This document shows positions 1-10,109 of a stretch of DNA of 64,000 bases, in pieces. The position numbers and the translations under genes were made by a program. Source of the DNA: Chitinophaga sp. GbtcB8 (GTDB lineage Bacteria; Bacteroidota; Bacteroidia; Chitinophagales; Chitinophagaceae); the NCBI RefSeq assembly GCF_019091455.1, contig NZ_JAGXJN010000003.1:178558-242557 (forward strand), in the 5' to 3' direction. Each line of letters opens with the position of its first letter. The first letter of the stretch is position 1. The notes under the pieces were generated by a model. It saw only the letters and a program-made list of their open reading frames with translations, had not been told where the DNA came from and made no database searches.

Positions 1-3000
1 AACCGCAATCCTTTATTTGATGTAATGCTGGTGCTGCAGAACTTTGAGCACCTGCGCGCAGCCGGTCCTGTTGCTTTACAGCAGATAGAAGAAATAGATA
101 ACGGCACCAGCGTAGGCAGCCTGCTGATAGAATTTATTGAGCTGGAACAGCAATGGTTCTTAAGGCTGCGTTATGATACACGTATCTTTAGTGAAGCACA
201 GGTGAGCCGCCTGGCCGCTTGTTTTGAATACCTCTGTGAGCAGGTAGCTGCAGATCCTGATCTGCCGCTGCACCGCTACAGCCTGTTAACCGCTGCAGAA
301 GAACAGCGGCTGTTACATACCTTTAACACCCCGCAAACAATAACTTATCCTGCAAATACGGTAATGCCATTGCTGGAGCAGGCTGCCGCGCAGTTTGCAT
401 CACAGGCTGCCCTGTATGAAAAGGGTACGATACTTACTTACCAGCAGTTACAGGAAAAGGCAGCACGGTTATCTGCACAGCTTTGTGAGCTGCAGGCCGG
501 CGGCCCGGGCAAGCGGGTAGGTATTTTACTGGAACGTTCAGCCAATCTTATCATCAGCATACTGGCAGTGTTAAGGACCGGCGCGGCTTATGTGCCGCTG
601 GATGCAGAGTATCCTGCAGAGCGCATCCGTTTTATGGTAACGCATGCCGGTATTGACCTGGTAATTACTACCGCGGCCGGCCTGCAGCAGGTACAGCTAA
701 CGGAGACGCCTGTACTGGATCTCAGCAGCTTTCAATGGTCGGCCCCCGTAATGGCAGCGCCTGCCTATGCCGTGCAGCCGGATGACCTGGCGTATATTAT
801 GTATACCTCCGGCTCCACCGGCCGGCCCAAAGGCATACAGGTATCCCATGCCGCCCTGGCAGATTATGTGCAAACCTTTATCCGTTATTTTTCCCTTAAC
901 AGCAATGACCGGGTGATCCAGCAATCATCACCGGCATTTGATGTATCCATAGAAGAAATATTTCCTGCTTTATGCAGCGGCGCAACAGTGCTGGTATTAC
1001 CCGAAGGCGGCCGCGATATTGACCGCCTGTTACAGCTGATGCGGCAGGAGCAGGCTACCCTATTAAGCACTACGCCGCCTGTAATAGCTGCGCTGGATAA
1101 ACATGCCACGGACCTGGGCGCGCTGCGTATACTCATTAGCGGTGGCGACCGGCTGACCGGCGCCCATATTCAACAGCTGACAGGAAAGGTAGCTATCTAT
1201 AACACCTATGGGCCTACGGAAACAACAGTATGCGCTACCTACCATCCCGTAAAAGCTGCGGATGATGCCGCCTGTATAGGCAAGCCCATTCCCAACCGGG
1301 AGGTATATCTGTTAAATGAGCAGCAGGAGCTGGTGTTACCCGGTATAGCAGGGGAGATCCATATTGCAGGTGCAGGCCTGGCCAATGGTTACCTGCACCT
1401 GGAAGCAGAAACCAGGGAGCGGTTTATTCCACATCCCTTTAAGCCGGGCAGCCGCCTGTATAAAACCGGCGACCTGGGAGTATGGGACGAGGAAGGGAAT
1501 ATTTACTTTACAGGCAGGAAAGACAGCCAGGTAAAGATCAACGGTTACCGTGTAGAGCCGGCGGAAATAGAAAAAGTATTACTTACGCATCCTGCCATAC
1601 AGGATGCGCTGGTAATGGCAGCTGCCGGCAACACTACCCTCAGGGCATACATAATAACAGAAAATTTTGAGGCAGCAGCAATAAAGAGCTGGTTATCCGG
1701 CAAGCTGCCCTATTACATGATCCCTGCTGAATTTATACAGCTGGAGGCTTTCCCTGTTACGACCAACGGCAAAACAGATCTAACGGCCCTGCAGGCGCTA
1801 ACAGCTGCTGAAACAGCTGCTGCGCTGAATACGCTGTGGGAGCAGCGCTTGTCTGCATTATGGAGTACGGTCCTGGAAACAGCTGTAGTTAACCGTACCG
1901 ATAACTTCTTTGCCCTGGGCGGCAATTCCATTAAAGCCACGCAGCTGGTAAGCCGCCTGCAGGAACAATGGCAGGTACAGCTGCCCTTGCGTGATGTGTT
2001 CATTCATCCATTATTACATGAAATGGCCGGCCTGCTTTCAGCAGCAGCCGTGTCTTATAAAATAGAGCAGGCGCCTGCGCAGGCAAACTACCAGGTATCG
2101 CATGCGCAGAAAAGGATATGGCTGCTTACCCAGCTGGGATACGACGAGGGCGCCTATCATATTTACGCCGGTACACGCCTGCAGGGAAAATTGCAGCCTC
2201 ATTTGCTGGAACAATGTTTTAACGCATTGGTGGCCCGTCATGAAAGTTTACGCACCACCTTTGCAATGGTGGAGGGTGAGCTGCGGCAGGTGATCCATGT
2301 GGCGGATGATCTCTCCTGTAAAATAATTTATACAGATCTGCGGCAACAGGAGCAGCAGGAGCAGAGGATCCACAACATTATACAAACCCTGCAGCATAGC
2401 CATTTTGATCTTGCACAGGGCCCCTTGTTCAATGTGCAGCTGTTGCAGCTGCAGGACGAGGCATGGATCTTGCTGTTAGCGGTGCATCATATTGTGTCCG
2501 ATGGCTGGTCTGTAAATATATTGTTCCGTGAGCTGGAAACGCTTTATGCAGCGGCTTGCAAAGAAGATGTATTACCTCCGTTGCATTTGCAGTATAAGGA
2601 CTATGCGCATTTCATGAACAGCCCTGCTGTTGATGAGAACCTGGCCTTACACCGGCAATACTGGCAGCAGCAGTTTGCTGTACCGGCGCCGTTGCTGGAA
2701 TTACCACTGGACTTTCCGCGCCCCCGGATCCGCAGCAGCCGTGGCAGCGCTGTTCTTATGGAGCTGGATGCTGTGTTGGTAAGCAGGCTGCATGAATTAT
2801 CGGCCGGTAGTGGCGCCACGCTGTTTATGCTGCTGCTGGCCGCTTTAAAAGCATTGTTGTACCGCTACAGCGGACAGGAAGATATTGTAACCGGCACGCC
2901 GGTATCTGGCAGGGAAGCAGGCGGCCTGGAAAACCAGGTAGGCTGTTATGTAAATACGCTGCCGCTCAGAACTATCTTTTCCGGCAATGACAGTTTTGAA

Positions 3001-6000
3001 AAATTACTGCAGCGGGTAAAGGAAAATGTGCTGGAAGCTTTTGCACATCAGCTGTATCCCTTTGATGAAATGGTGAAGGCGCTGCAGCAGGAGCGGGATC
3101 TGAGCCACTCGCCTTTATTTGATGTGATGCTGGCCATGCAGCAGGATGCACGTACACAGCATACCATTGATAGCTCCGCAGCGCTGCAAACCGCTCCTTA
3201 CTGGCTGGAAACCGTCAGCAGTAAATTTGATCTTACTCTTTATGTATATGAAACCGGCGCTCAGCTGCAGCTGGTGCTTGAATACAGTACGGACCTGTTT
3301 GAGCAGCCTGCCATAGCACGTTTGCTGGAACATTACAGGAACATACTTGAACATGTTACCGTAGCACCGCATACCCAGCTTAACCGGCTGCCATTAATGA
3401 GCGCTGCAGCGCAGCAACAGCTGCTGCAGCAATACAGCCTGCCTGTTATGCCTTTACAGGAGCCGCCCAGGTTTGTTACAGACCTGCTGGAAGCAGCTGC
3501 CCACGGGCATCCGCAGCACACCGCTGTTGTTTGCGGTACTGCCATAATGCCATATCATGAGCTGCTGCAACAGGCGCAGCGCATAGCTGGCTACCTGCAT
3601 ACGGTAGCAGGCGTACGGCCTAATGACAGGGTAGGTTTAATGGTAGACCGTTCTGAGAAAATGGTAGCCGCCTTGCTGGGCATCCTATTCTCCGGTGCTG
3701 CTTATGTACCTGTTGATCCGGCCTATCCGCCCAACCGTATTGCGCATATTATCAGCGATAGCGGGCTTACAGCCGCCATAACAGAAGAACAGTATGTACA
3801 TCATTTTACACCGCCTGTTCATTGCATTACAACTCCGCAGCTGCTGGCTGCAGAACAGCCTGTGGTGTGGCCTTTGCCCCTAACCCGCAGCATACATGAC
3901 CAGGCTTATGTGATCTATACCTCTGTCTCCACCGGGCAGCCTAAAGGCATTCCCATCACACACTATAATTTATGGTCGCTGATAAGCTGGGCGCAACGGG
4001 AGTTTGCAGCAGACCAGGCAGATATTGTATATGCAGTTACCTCTTACTGTTTTGACCTGTCTGTTTTTGAGCTGCTGTATCCCCTGGGCGCAGGGAAAAG
4101 TGTGCGGGTGCTGCAATCCGGGCTGCACATAGCTGATCACCTGGAAGCAGACCGCAATATCCTGATCAATACAGTGCCCAGTGTAATGGACCAGCTGTTA
4201 AAGAACGGGATGTTAACGGATAATGTTAAAAGCATTAACCTGGCTGGTGAACCTTTATACCCAGGTCTTGCAGAACAAATAACTCAAACGAATATACGTT
4301 TAAGGAATTTATACGGGCCCTCTGAAGATACTACTTACAGCACCTGCTATGTGTTTAAGCCACAGGATGCAACAGTGACCATTGGCCGGCCCATTGACGG
4401 CAAACGGATTTATATTGTAGATGCACATATGAACCTGCTGCCACCCGGTGTAAAAGGGGAAATTGCTATTGCAGGCCCCGGGGTGGCAGGCAGTTACCTG
4501 AACCAGCCCGCCTTAACGGCTCAGAAATTTATACCGGATCCTTTTTACGAAGGCGCCACACTTTACCTTACCGGCGATATAGGCAAATGGCTGCCGGATG
4601 GCAACCTGGAATTTCTGGGCAGAAAAGATCAGCAGCTGAAAATAAGAGGTTACCGTATAGAGCCTGGTGAAATTGAACTGGCGCTGTTGCAGGTGCCGGG
4701 TGTGCAGGGCGCGCTGGTAACGGGCATTTATAAAAATGCCGGTGATCAATACCTGGCAGCATATTATACAGCGCCCACGGTTATTAACCCGCAGCTGATA
4801 CAGGAAAGGCTGCAACAGCAATTGCCGGCCTATATGGTACCGGCGCAGGTACACTGGCTGAAGGAATTCCCTTTAACCCCTAACGGTAAAATAGACCGTA
4901 ACTTATTACTGCAAACCACAACAGCAACTGCACATAATACGTTTGTTGCAGCAGTTACGCCGGTTGAGCAGGCGCTGTCGGCCATCTGGGCGCAGGTGCT
5001 GGATCAGGAGCGTATAGGCGTAAAGGATAATTTCTTTACAGCCGGCGGGCATTCTCTGAATGCAATGCAGGTGGTACATAGTATTATCCGGCACTTTGGA
5101 GTACAACTGGTTTTACGGGACCTGTTCATGAACCCTACCATTGAGCAGCTGGCGGCCCTTATTACCCAAAGCAGCCCGGCAGCCGAAAATATACCGGTGC
5201 TGGAAGAGCAGGTGCACTACGTCCCATCGCACATGCAACGCCGCTTATGGATCCTGGACCGCCTGGAAAAGAACAGCGCGGCCTACAACATGAGCAGCGT
5301 ATACCAGCTAAGCGGTAAGCTGGATCAGGCCAGGCTGGCCAAAGCCTACCGCTCACTGATAGCCAGGCACGAAAGCCTGCGCACCACTTTTATAATGGTG
5401 AACGGGGAAGTACGGCAAAAAATAAATGCAGAACTGCCGCAGGCAGAACTGATACAGCAGGTGGATATGCGCGGCCGGGAAGCCCTTGCGCCGGAAGCAG
5501 CCGGCGCCTATATGCAGTATGCATTTGACCTGGAGAACGGCCCCTTGCTGCAGCTCACCTTATTGCGATATGCAGATGAAGATTACTTTTTCATAGTATG
5601 TATGCATCATACCATTTCCGATGGTATATCCATGAACGTTATAATGCAGGAGATCCTGCCAGCATACGGGCAGCTAACAGGTACATTGCCGCCGTTAAAG
5701 ATCCAATACCGTGATTTTGCAGCCTGGCAGCAGCAGCTGTTTGCCACTGGCTGGGGCGAAAAAATGCAGGCTTACTGGTTACAGCAGCTGGGTGGCCCTA
5801 TACCTGTGCTGGATCTGCCCGGCGCCCGCCTGCGGCCCGCCGTTAAAACCTACCAGGGCAGTGAGGCTGGGATATGGTTGGGAGATGATACTGCAGCAGC
5901 GCTGTCACAATTGGCAGCCGGTAACCAGGCCACGCTTTTTATGCTGCTTATAGGAGCGTTTAAAACCCTGTGTTACCGCTATACCGGGCAGGAAGATATT

Positions 6001-8367
6001 TTGATAGGTACACCTGCAAGCGGCAGGTGGCACCCGGATATGGAAGACCAGGTAGGTTTTTATGTAAATACGCTGGTGCTGAGAACCACGCTGAACGGGA
6101 AGATGAGCTTTATTCAGCTGCTGGGCCGCGTAAAAGAGATGTTGCTGAATGCGCTGGAGCACCAGTACTACCCGTTTGACAAGCTGCTGGAAGAGCTGCA
6201 GCTAAAGCGCGACATCAGCCGTTCTCCCTTATTTGATATAATGGCAGTATTCCGCGACAGCCGCAATGAAGCCACCGCCGGAACACTGGAGAACCTGCAC
6301 TGGAAGGAGGTAACGGTACCGGCTACACAGAGTAAGTATGACCTTACCATCACCTTTACCCAACAAAAAAATGGCCTGGCAATAAACGTAGTTTACAACA
6401 CAGATCTATATGACAGCAGCTGGATAACCCGCATGCTGGAACACTACCGGCAGCTGCTGAATGTTATTGTGCAGCAACCGGCATTAACGCTGAATGCATT
6501 CACTTACCTTTCACCGGCAGAACAGGCAACGCTGGCTGCCTTTAACAATACCGCCGCCCCACGGCCGCCAGGTGAAACACTGGTAAGCCTGTTTGAACAA
6601 CAGGTACAAGCCACGCCTGATAATCCGGCGCTGCTGTTTGAAGAAAAAGTGCTCAGCTACCGGCAGCTGAATAAACAGGCCAACCGCCTGGCCGCGCTAC
6701 TGCGAAACATGTACCAGGTACAACCCAATGAAAGGGTAGGTATTATGATGGACCGTTCTGAAAAGCTGCTGACCGGTATCCTCGGTATCCTTAAATCAGG
6801 AGCTGCCTATGTGCCCATTGATCCGGCCTATCCGCCTGAAAGAAAAATATACATTGCGGAGAACAGCCGTTTAAAGGTATTAATCACAGAACAGGCTTAT
6901 ATAGATACTGCAGGCGCCTGTACGTACCTGGTGCCGGATGAGGCGCAGCTTTCAACGTTACCTTCGCAAAACCTGCCTGCCGTAAATACGCCGGACAGCC
7001 TGGCATATGTAATTTACACTTCCGGTACCACCGGCCGCCCCAAAGGCGTGATGGTAGAACATCATTCCGTAGTAAACCTCTCCGCATGGCTGCATACCGT
7101 GATCTATAAGCAGCATGCCAGGCCCTTAAAGGTGATGGTGAATGCATCTGTAAGTTTTGATTCATCTGTAAAACAGCTGTTTCCGCCGCTCCTTGCCGGC
7201 GCCGCACTGATGCTGATACCGGAAACCACGCATAAGGATCCTAAAGCATTGGTAACAACCCTTCTACAGCACCGCATAGATGTGTGGGATGTTACGCCCG
7301 GTTATCTCAACTATATATTAAAGCACATACAGCCTGATAAGCATTTCCCGGCTTACACACTAGCCGGCGGGGAAGCATTAAGCCCCGTGCTGGTTACCAG
7401 GTATCATGCGCTGTTGAACGGGCGCAGCACCTTAATGAATGTATATGGCGTTACAGAGGCCACCGTAGATTCCACCTGGTGCATTACCAATGAAGATGCC
7501 GCAGCGTACTGCAACATAGGACGGCCCTTGCCCAATACCGCCATCTACATACTGGATGGCCACCGGCAGCAGGTACCCATAGGTTTTCCGGGAGAGATCT
7601 GTATTGCAGGTGCAGGTGTATCCAGAGGGTATTTGTATGACGAAGAGCAAACAGCAAAAAAATTCATTCGCAATCCATATGGTGAGGGCCGTTTGTACTG
7701 CACCGGCGACCTGGGTAAATGGCATGCGGATGGTACCATAGAATTCCTGGGCCGTGCAGACAGACAGGTAAAAGTAAATGGCTACCGCATTGAGCTTGCA
7801 GAAATAGAGCAGGTTATCTTACAACACCAGGGCATACAGCAGGTATACGTAACCGTTATACAGGATAGCCAGGCAGAGCTGCAGATAGCAGCCTATTTTG
7901 TGAGCGATGGTGTTATTGCCCCTGCAGACCTGCGCAGCCACCTGCAGCAAAAGCTGCCGGTCTATATGCTGCCGGCCTGGTTAATACCCTTACAGCAGCT
8001 GCCGTTAAATGAGCACGGCAAAGTTAACAAGGCCGCTTTACCTGATCCCCGTTCAGCATTGCCCCGTAACACGAATAGCCCTGTAGAACCGCCGGCCGGA
8101 GAAGCCGCCCGTACGCTGTTAACCTTATGGGAAGCAGTGCTGGAAAGCAGCCATATAGGTTTGCACGACAACTTCTTTGACCTGGGCGGCAATTCCCTGA
8201 AGGTGATCCGGCTGTATAACGCTATCCAGGAAATATTTCCCGATCAGCTGGAAATACACCAGCTGTTCAGCCATCCCACTATCAGCAAACAAAGCGCCCT
8301 GTTAAGCCCCGCTTCTCTGAAAAGCAGCAGCAGCGCCTCAAAAGACATAAACCTTATTGAACTGTAA
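1..8367 (+). CDS. Multimodular NRPS, (C)-A-T-C-A-T-C-A-T, 5' partial
   Basis: The reading frame is open at base 1 and begins inside the end of a condensation domain (NRNPLFDVML), so the true start lies upstream; the ATG at 25 is internal. Codons counted from base 1: C-domain tail about 1-105; A1 with YTSGSTGRPKG near 265; carrier Ser in GGNSIKA at 643; C with HHIVSDG near 828; A2 with YTSVSTGQPKG near 1307; carrier Ser in GGHSLNA near 1685; C with HHTISDG near 1868; A3 with YTSGTTGRPKG near 2340; last carrier in GGNSLKV near 2730. There is no epimerase and no thioesterase. Specificity residues aligned by eye to GrsA read DVETIGTVCK (Lys-like), DLFNNALTYK (Ala/Gly-like) and DSKDLGVVDK (Glu-like). 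A2 has Val where the A3 loop normally has Gly. It should activate and join three amino acids and pass the chain downstream. The NRPS call is certain; the substrates are inference. Confidence 0.97.
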   Translation, partial: NRNPLFDVMLVLQNFEHLRAAGPVALQQIEEIDNGTSVGSLLIEFIELEQQWFLRLRYDTRIFSEAQVSRLAACFEYLCEQVAADPDLPLHRYSLLTAAEEQRLLHTFNTPQTITYPANTVMPLLEQAAAQFASQAALYEKGTILTYQQLQEKAARLSAQLCELQAGGPGKRVGILLERSANLIISILAVLRTGAAYVPLDAEYPAERIRFMVTHAGIDLVITTAAGLQQVQLTETPVLDLSSFQWSAPVMAAPAYAVQPDDLAYIMYTSGSTGRPKGIQVSHAALADYVQTFIRYFSLNSNDRVIQQSSPAFDVSIEEIFPALCSGATVLVLPEGGRDIDRLLQLMRQEQATLLSTTPPVIAALDKHATDLGALRILISGGDRLTGAHIQQLTGKVAIYNTYGPTETTVCATYHPVKAADDAACIGKPIPNREVYLLNEQQELVLPGIAGEIHIAGAGLANGYLHLEAETRERFIPHPFKPGSRLYKTGDLGVWDEEGNIYFTGRKDSQVKINGYRVEPAEIEKVLLTHPAIQDALVMAAAGNTTLRAYIITENFEAAAIKSWLSGKLPYYMIPAEFIQLEAFPVTTNGKTDLTALQALTAAETAAALNTLWEQRLSALWSTVLETAVVNRTDNFFALGGNSIKATQLVSRLQEQWQVQLPLRDVFIHPLLHEMAGLLSAAAVSYKIEQAPAQANYQVSHAQKRIWLLTQLGYDEGAYHIYAGTRLQGKLQPHLLEQCFNALVARHESLRTTFAMVEGELRQVIHVADDLSCKIIYTDLRQQEQQEQRIHNIIQTLQHSHFDLAQGPLFNVQLLQLQDEAWILLLAVHHIVSDGWSVNILFRELETLYAAACKEDVLPPLHLQYKDYAHFMNSPAVDENLALHRQYWQQQFAVPAPLLELPLDFPRPRIRSSRGSAVLMELDAVLVSRLHELSAGSGATLFMLLLAALKALLYRYSGQEDIVTGTPVSGREAGGLENQVGCYVNTLPLRTIFSGNDSFEKLLQRVKENVLEAFAHQLYPFDEMVKALQQERDLSHSPLFDVMLAMQQDARTQHTIDSSAALQTAPYWLETVSSKFDLTLYVYETGAQLQLVLEYSTDLFEQPAIARLLEHYRNILEHVTVAPHTQLNRLPLMSAAAQQQLLQQYSLPVMPLQEPPRFVTDLLEAAAHGHPQHTAVVCGTAIMPYHELLQQAQRIAGYLHTVAGVRPNDRVGLMVDRSEKMVAALLGILFSGAAYVPVDPAYPPNRIAHIISDSGLTAAITEEQYVHHFTPPVHCITTPQLLAAEQPVVWPLPLTRSIHDQAYVIYTSVSTGQPKGIPITHYNLWSLISWAQREFAADQADIVYAVTSYCFDLSVFELLYPLGAGKSVRVLQSGLHIADHLEADRNILINTVPSVMDQLLKNGMLTDNVKSINLAGEPLYPGLAEQITQTNIRLRNLYGPSEDTTYSTCYVFKPQDATVTIGRPIDGKRIYIVDAHMNLLPPGVKGEIAIAGPGVAGSYLNQPALTAQKFIPDPFYEGATLYLTGDIGKWLPDGNLEFLGRKDQQLKIRGYRIEPGEIELALLQVPGVQGALVTGIYKNAGDQYLAAYYTAPTVINPQLIQERLQQQLPAYMVPAQVHWLKEFPLTPNGKIDRNLLLQTTTATAHNTFVAAVTPVEQALSAIWAQVLDQERIGVKDNFFTAGGHSLNAMQVVHSIIRHFGVQLVLRDLFMNPTIEQLAALITQSSPAAENIPVLEEQVHYVPSHMQRRLWILDRLEKNSAAYNMSSVYQLSGKLDQARLAKAYRSLIARHESLRTTFIMVNGEVRQKINAELPQAELIQQVDMRGREALAPEAAGAYMQYAFDLENGPLLQLTLLRYADEDYFFIVCMHHTISDGISMNVIMQEILPAYGQLTGTLPPLKIQYRDFAAWQQQLFATGWGEKMQAYWLQQLGGPIPVLDLPGARLRPAVKTYQGSEAGIWLGDDTAAALSQLAAGNQATLFMLLIGAFKTLCYRYTGQEDILIGTPASGRWHPDMEDQVGFYVNTLVLRTTLNGKMSFIQLLGRVKEMLLNALEHQYYPFDKLLEELQLKRDISRSPLFDIMAVFRDSRNEATAGTLENLHWKEVTVPATQSKYDLTITFTQQKNGLAINVVYNTDLYDSSWITRMLEHYRQLLNVIVQQPALTLNAFTYLSPAEQATLAAFNNTAAPRPPGETLVSLFEQQVQATPDNPALLFEEKVLSYRQLNKQANRLAALLRNMYQVQPNERVGIMMDRSEKLLTGILGILKSGAAYVPIDPAYPPERKIYIAENSRLKVLITEQAYIDTAGACTYLVPDEAQLSTLPSQNLPAVNTPDSLAYVIYTSGTTGRPKGVMVEHHSVVNLSAWLHTVIYKQHARPLKVMVNASVSFDSSVKQLFPPLLAGAALMLIPETTHKDPKALVTTLLQHRIDVWDVTPGYLNYILKHIQPDKHFPAYTLAGGEALSPVLVTRYHALLNGRSTLMNVYGVTEATVDSTWCITNEDAAAYCNIGRPLPNTAIYILDGHRQQVPIGFPGEICIAGAGVSRGYLYDEEQTAKKFIRNPYGEGRLYCTGDLGKWHADGTIEFLGRADRQVKVNGYRIELAEIEQVILQHQGIQQVYVTVIQDSQAELQIAAYFVSDGVIAPADLRSHLQQKLPVYMLPAWLIPLQQLPLNEHGKVNKAALPDPRSALPRNTNSPVEPPAGEAARTLLTLWEAVLESSHIGLHDNFFDLGGNSLKVIRLYNAIQEIFPDQLEIHQLFSHPTISKQSALLSPASLKSSSSASKDINLIEL

Positions 8368-8384
8368 TTAATTATTTACAAACT

Positions 8385-10109
8385 ATGATGATCTGCGGTC
8401 TTAAGCTTACGCACGATGGTTGTATTGCCGTAGTAAATAACAACCAGCTGTTATTTAGCACTGAACTGGAAAAATTAAATAACAACCCCCGTTATGCTTC
8501 CATCGACAACCATATAACTATAACGGATATACTCCGTAGTGAAGGCATTGCCCTCAGCGATATACACCGGTTTGCCATAGATGGCTGGGGCGGGTATGAT
8601 GATGAAGCGCTGGCCCTTCAGCCGCGCTTGCATATCGGGAAGGAAAATAATTTCCTGGATTGCAGGAACGGGCCAGAAAGTTTCCGGTTGTTCATCGCAC
8701 AATACCAGGAAAGGGAGCCCCGGCATAATGTATTAACACCGCTGGAATTTACCGGTTTAAAGATAGGCGCCGGCGAGTTTTCTTATACCAGCTACCTGCA
8801 TGTAACCGGGCATATTATGAGCGCCTATTGCACCAGCCCTTTTGCTGCCCGGCAGGAGGATGCCTATGTGATGATATGGGACGGCGGTATGTATCCCCGC
8901 CTGTATTTTGTGCATGCCAAGGCAGGCGCCATTGAAAATATAGGCCCTTTGTTCCTGATGATCGGGAATATCTATACCATCTTTTCACAGCACTTTGGTC
9001 CTTTTAAAGTAACCGGCAATTTTGCAAAAGACGATCTCTCTGTAGCTGGAAAAGTAATGGCTTACATAGCATTGGGAGAAGAAAGACATGAGCTGCTGCC
9101 CATATTTGACAAGATCTATGAAAAATGCTATGACAAACCAATGGGTTTTGCCAATGTATTTGCCAACAAATTCAAGGAGCTGGTAAATGGACAAGGATAC
9201 CAGGATGAAGATATCCTCTGCACCTTTCATTTATACCTGGAAAAAATGTTGCAGGAGAAGCTGGAGAAAAAGATCAAACGTTTTAACCGTAACTGTGCCA
9301 ACCTCTGTATAGCCGGCGGTTGCGCGCTTAATATAAAATGGAACAGCGCCATTCGCAGCATGCCGCTTTTTAAAGAGGTGTATGTGCCGCCGTTCCCGAA
9401 TGATTCCGGCAGCGCCATTGGAATGGCTTGCGCAGAAATGGCGGTAACCACCGGCCGCTGGGCGTTGAAATGGGATGTTTACAGCGGGCCCGCAGTGGTA
9501 AAGAGCAGTGTTATTCCCGGCTGGGAAGAAAAAGACTGCACCGTGGAAATGCTGGCCAGGCTGCTGTATGAAACCAAAGAACCGGTAGTGTTCATTAACG
9601 GCCGCGCAGAGCTGGGACCCCGTGCATTAGGTAACAGGAGCATACTGGCGGATGCCACCCACCCCGGCATGAAAGATATATTAAACCGTGTAAAGGACAG
9701 GGAAGCTTACCGCCCGGTATCTCCCATATGCCTGGAAGAAAATGCTGTAACCATGTTTGACCCCGGCACACACGATCCTTATATGTTATTTGATCACCTG
9801 GTAAGGCCCGGATGGGCAGAGCGCATACCTGCCGTATGCCACCTGGATGGAACGGCACGCCTGCAAACCGTGAATGAACAGGAGAACAGCGTAATAGCAG
9901 CCCTGTTAAAAGCCTATGAAAAACTAAGCGGTATTCCGCTGTTATGCAATACCAGCGCCAATTACAAAGGCAGTGGTTTTTTTCCGGATGTAAGATCAGC
10001 AGCAGAATGGAACGGCGTTAATTACATATGGAGCGATGAGGTATTGTATACGCGCATAGAGAAGATACAGTTTAACTCCGGTATAACCTTTAAGGAAGCG
10101 GCACTATGA
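8385..10109 (+). CDS. Carbamoyltransferase, NodU/CmcH/TobZ family (first of tandem pair)
   Basis: A 574-residue protein of the family that moves a carbamoyl group from carbamoyl phosphate, via carbamoyl-AMP, to a hydroxyl or amine. The N-terminal Kae1-like half opens with KLTHDG (His10-Asp11) and carries HVTGH, which keeps the first and last His of the usual HHxxHA metal motif but loses the middle one. The C-terminal half has the family signature ELGPRALGNRSILAD and LLCNTSAN. Length is typical of the family. It starts 17 bp after the NRPS stop (ATGATG, so the start is 8385 or 8388) and overlaps the next gene by 4 bp (ATGA), so the two are translationally coupled. The neighbour is a clear paralogue. 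The acceptor is unknown; a hydroxylated or amino side chain of the peptide is plausible. Confidence 0.9.
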   Translation: MMICGLKLTHDGCIAVVNNNQLLFSTELEKLNNNPRYASIDNHITITDILRSEGIALSDIHRFAIDGWGGYDDEALALQPRLHIGKENNFLDCRNGPESFRLFIAQYQEREPRHNVLTPLEFTGLKIGAGEFSYTSYLHVTGHIMSAYCTSPFAARQEDAYVMIWDGGMYPRLYFVHAKAGAIENIGPLFLMIGNIYTIFSQHFGPFKVTGNFAKDDLSVAGKVMAYIALGEERHELLPIFDKIYEKCYDKPMGFANVFANKFKELVNGQGYQDEDILCTFHLYLEKMLQEKLEKKIKRFNRNCANLCIAGGCALNIKWNSAIRSMPLFKEVYVPPFPNDSGSAIGMACAEMAVTTGRWALKWDVYSGPAVVKSSVIPGWEEKDCTVEMLARLLYETKEPVVFINGRAELGPRALGNRSILADATHPGMKDILNRVKDREAYRPVSPICLEENAVTMFDPGTHDPYMLFDHLVRPGWAERIPAVCHLDGTARLQTVNEQENSVIAALLKAYEKLSGIPLLCNTSANYKGSGFFPDVRSAAEWNGVNYIWSDEVLYTRIEKIQFNSGITFKEAAL

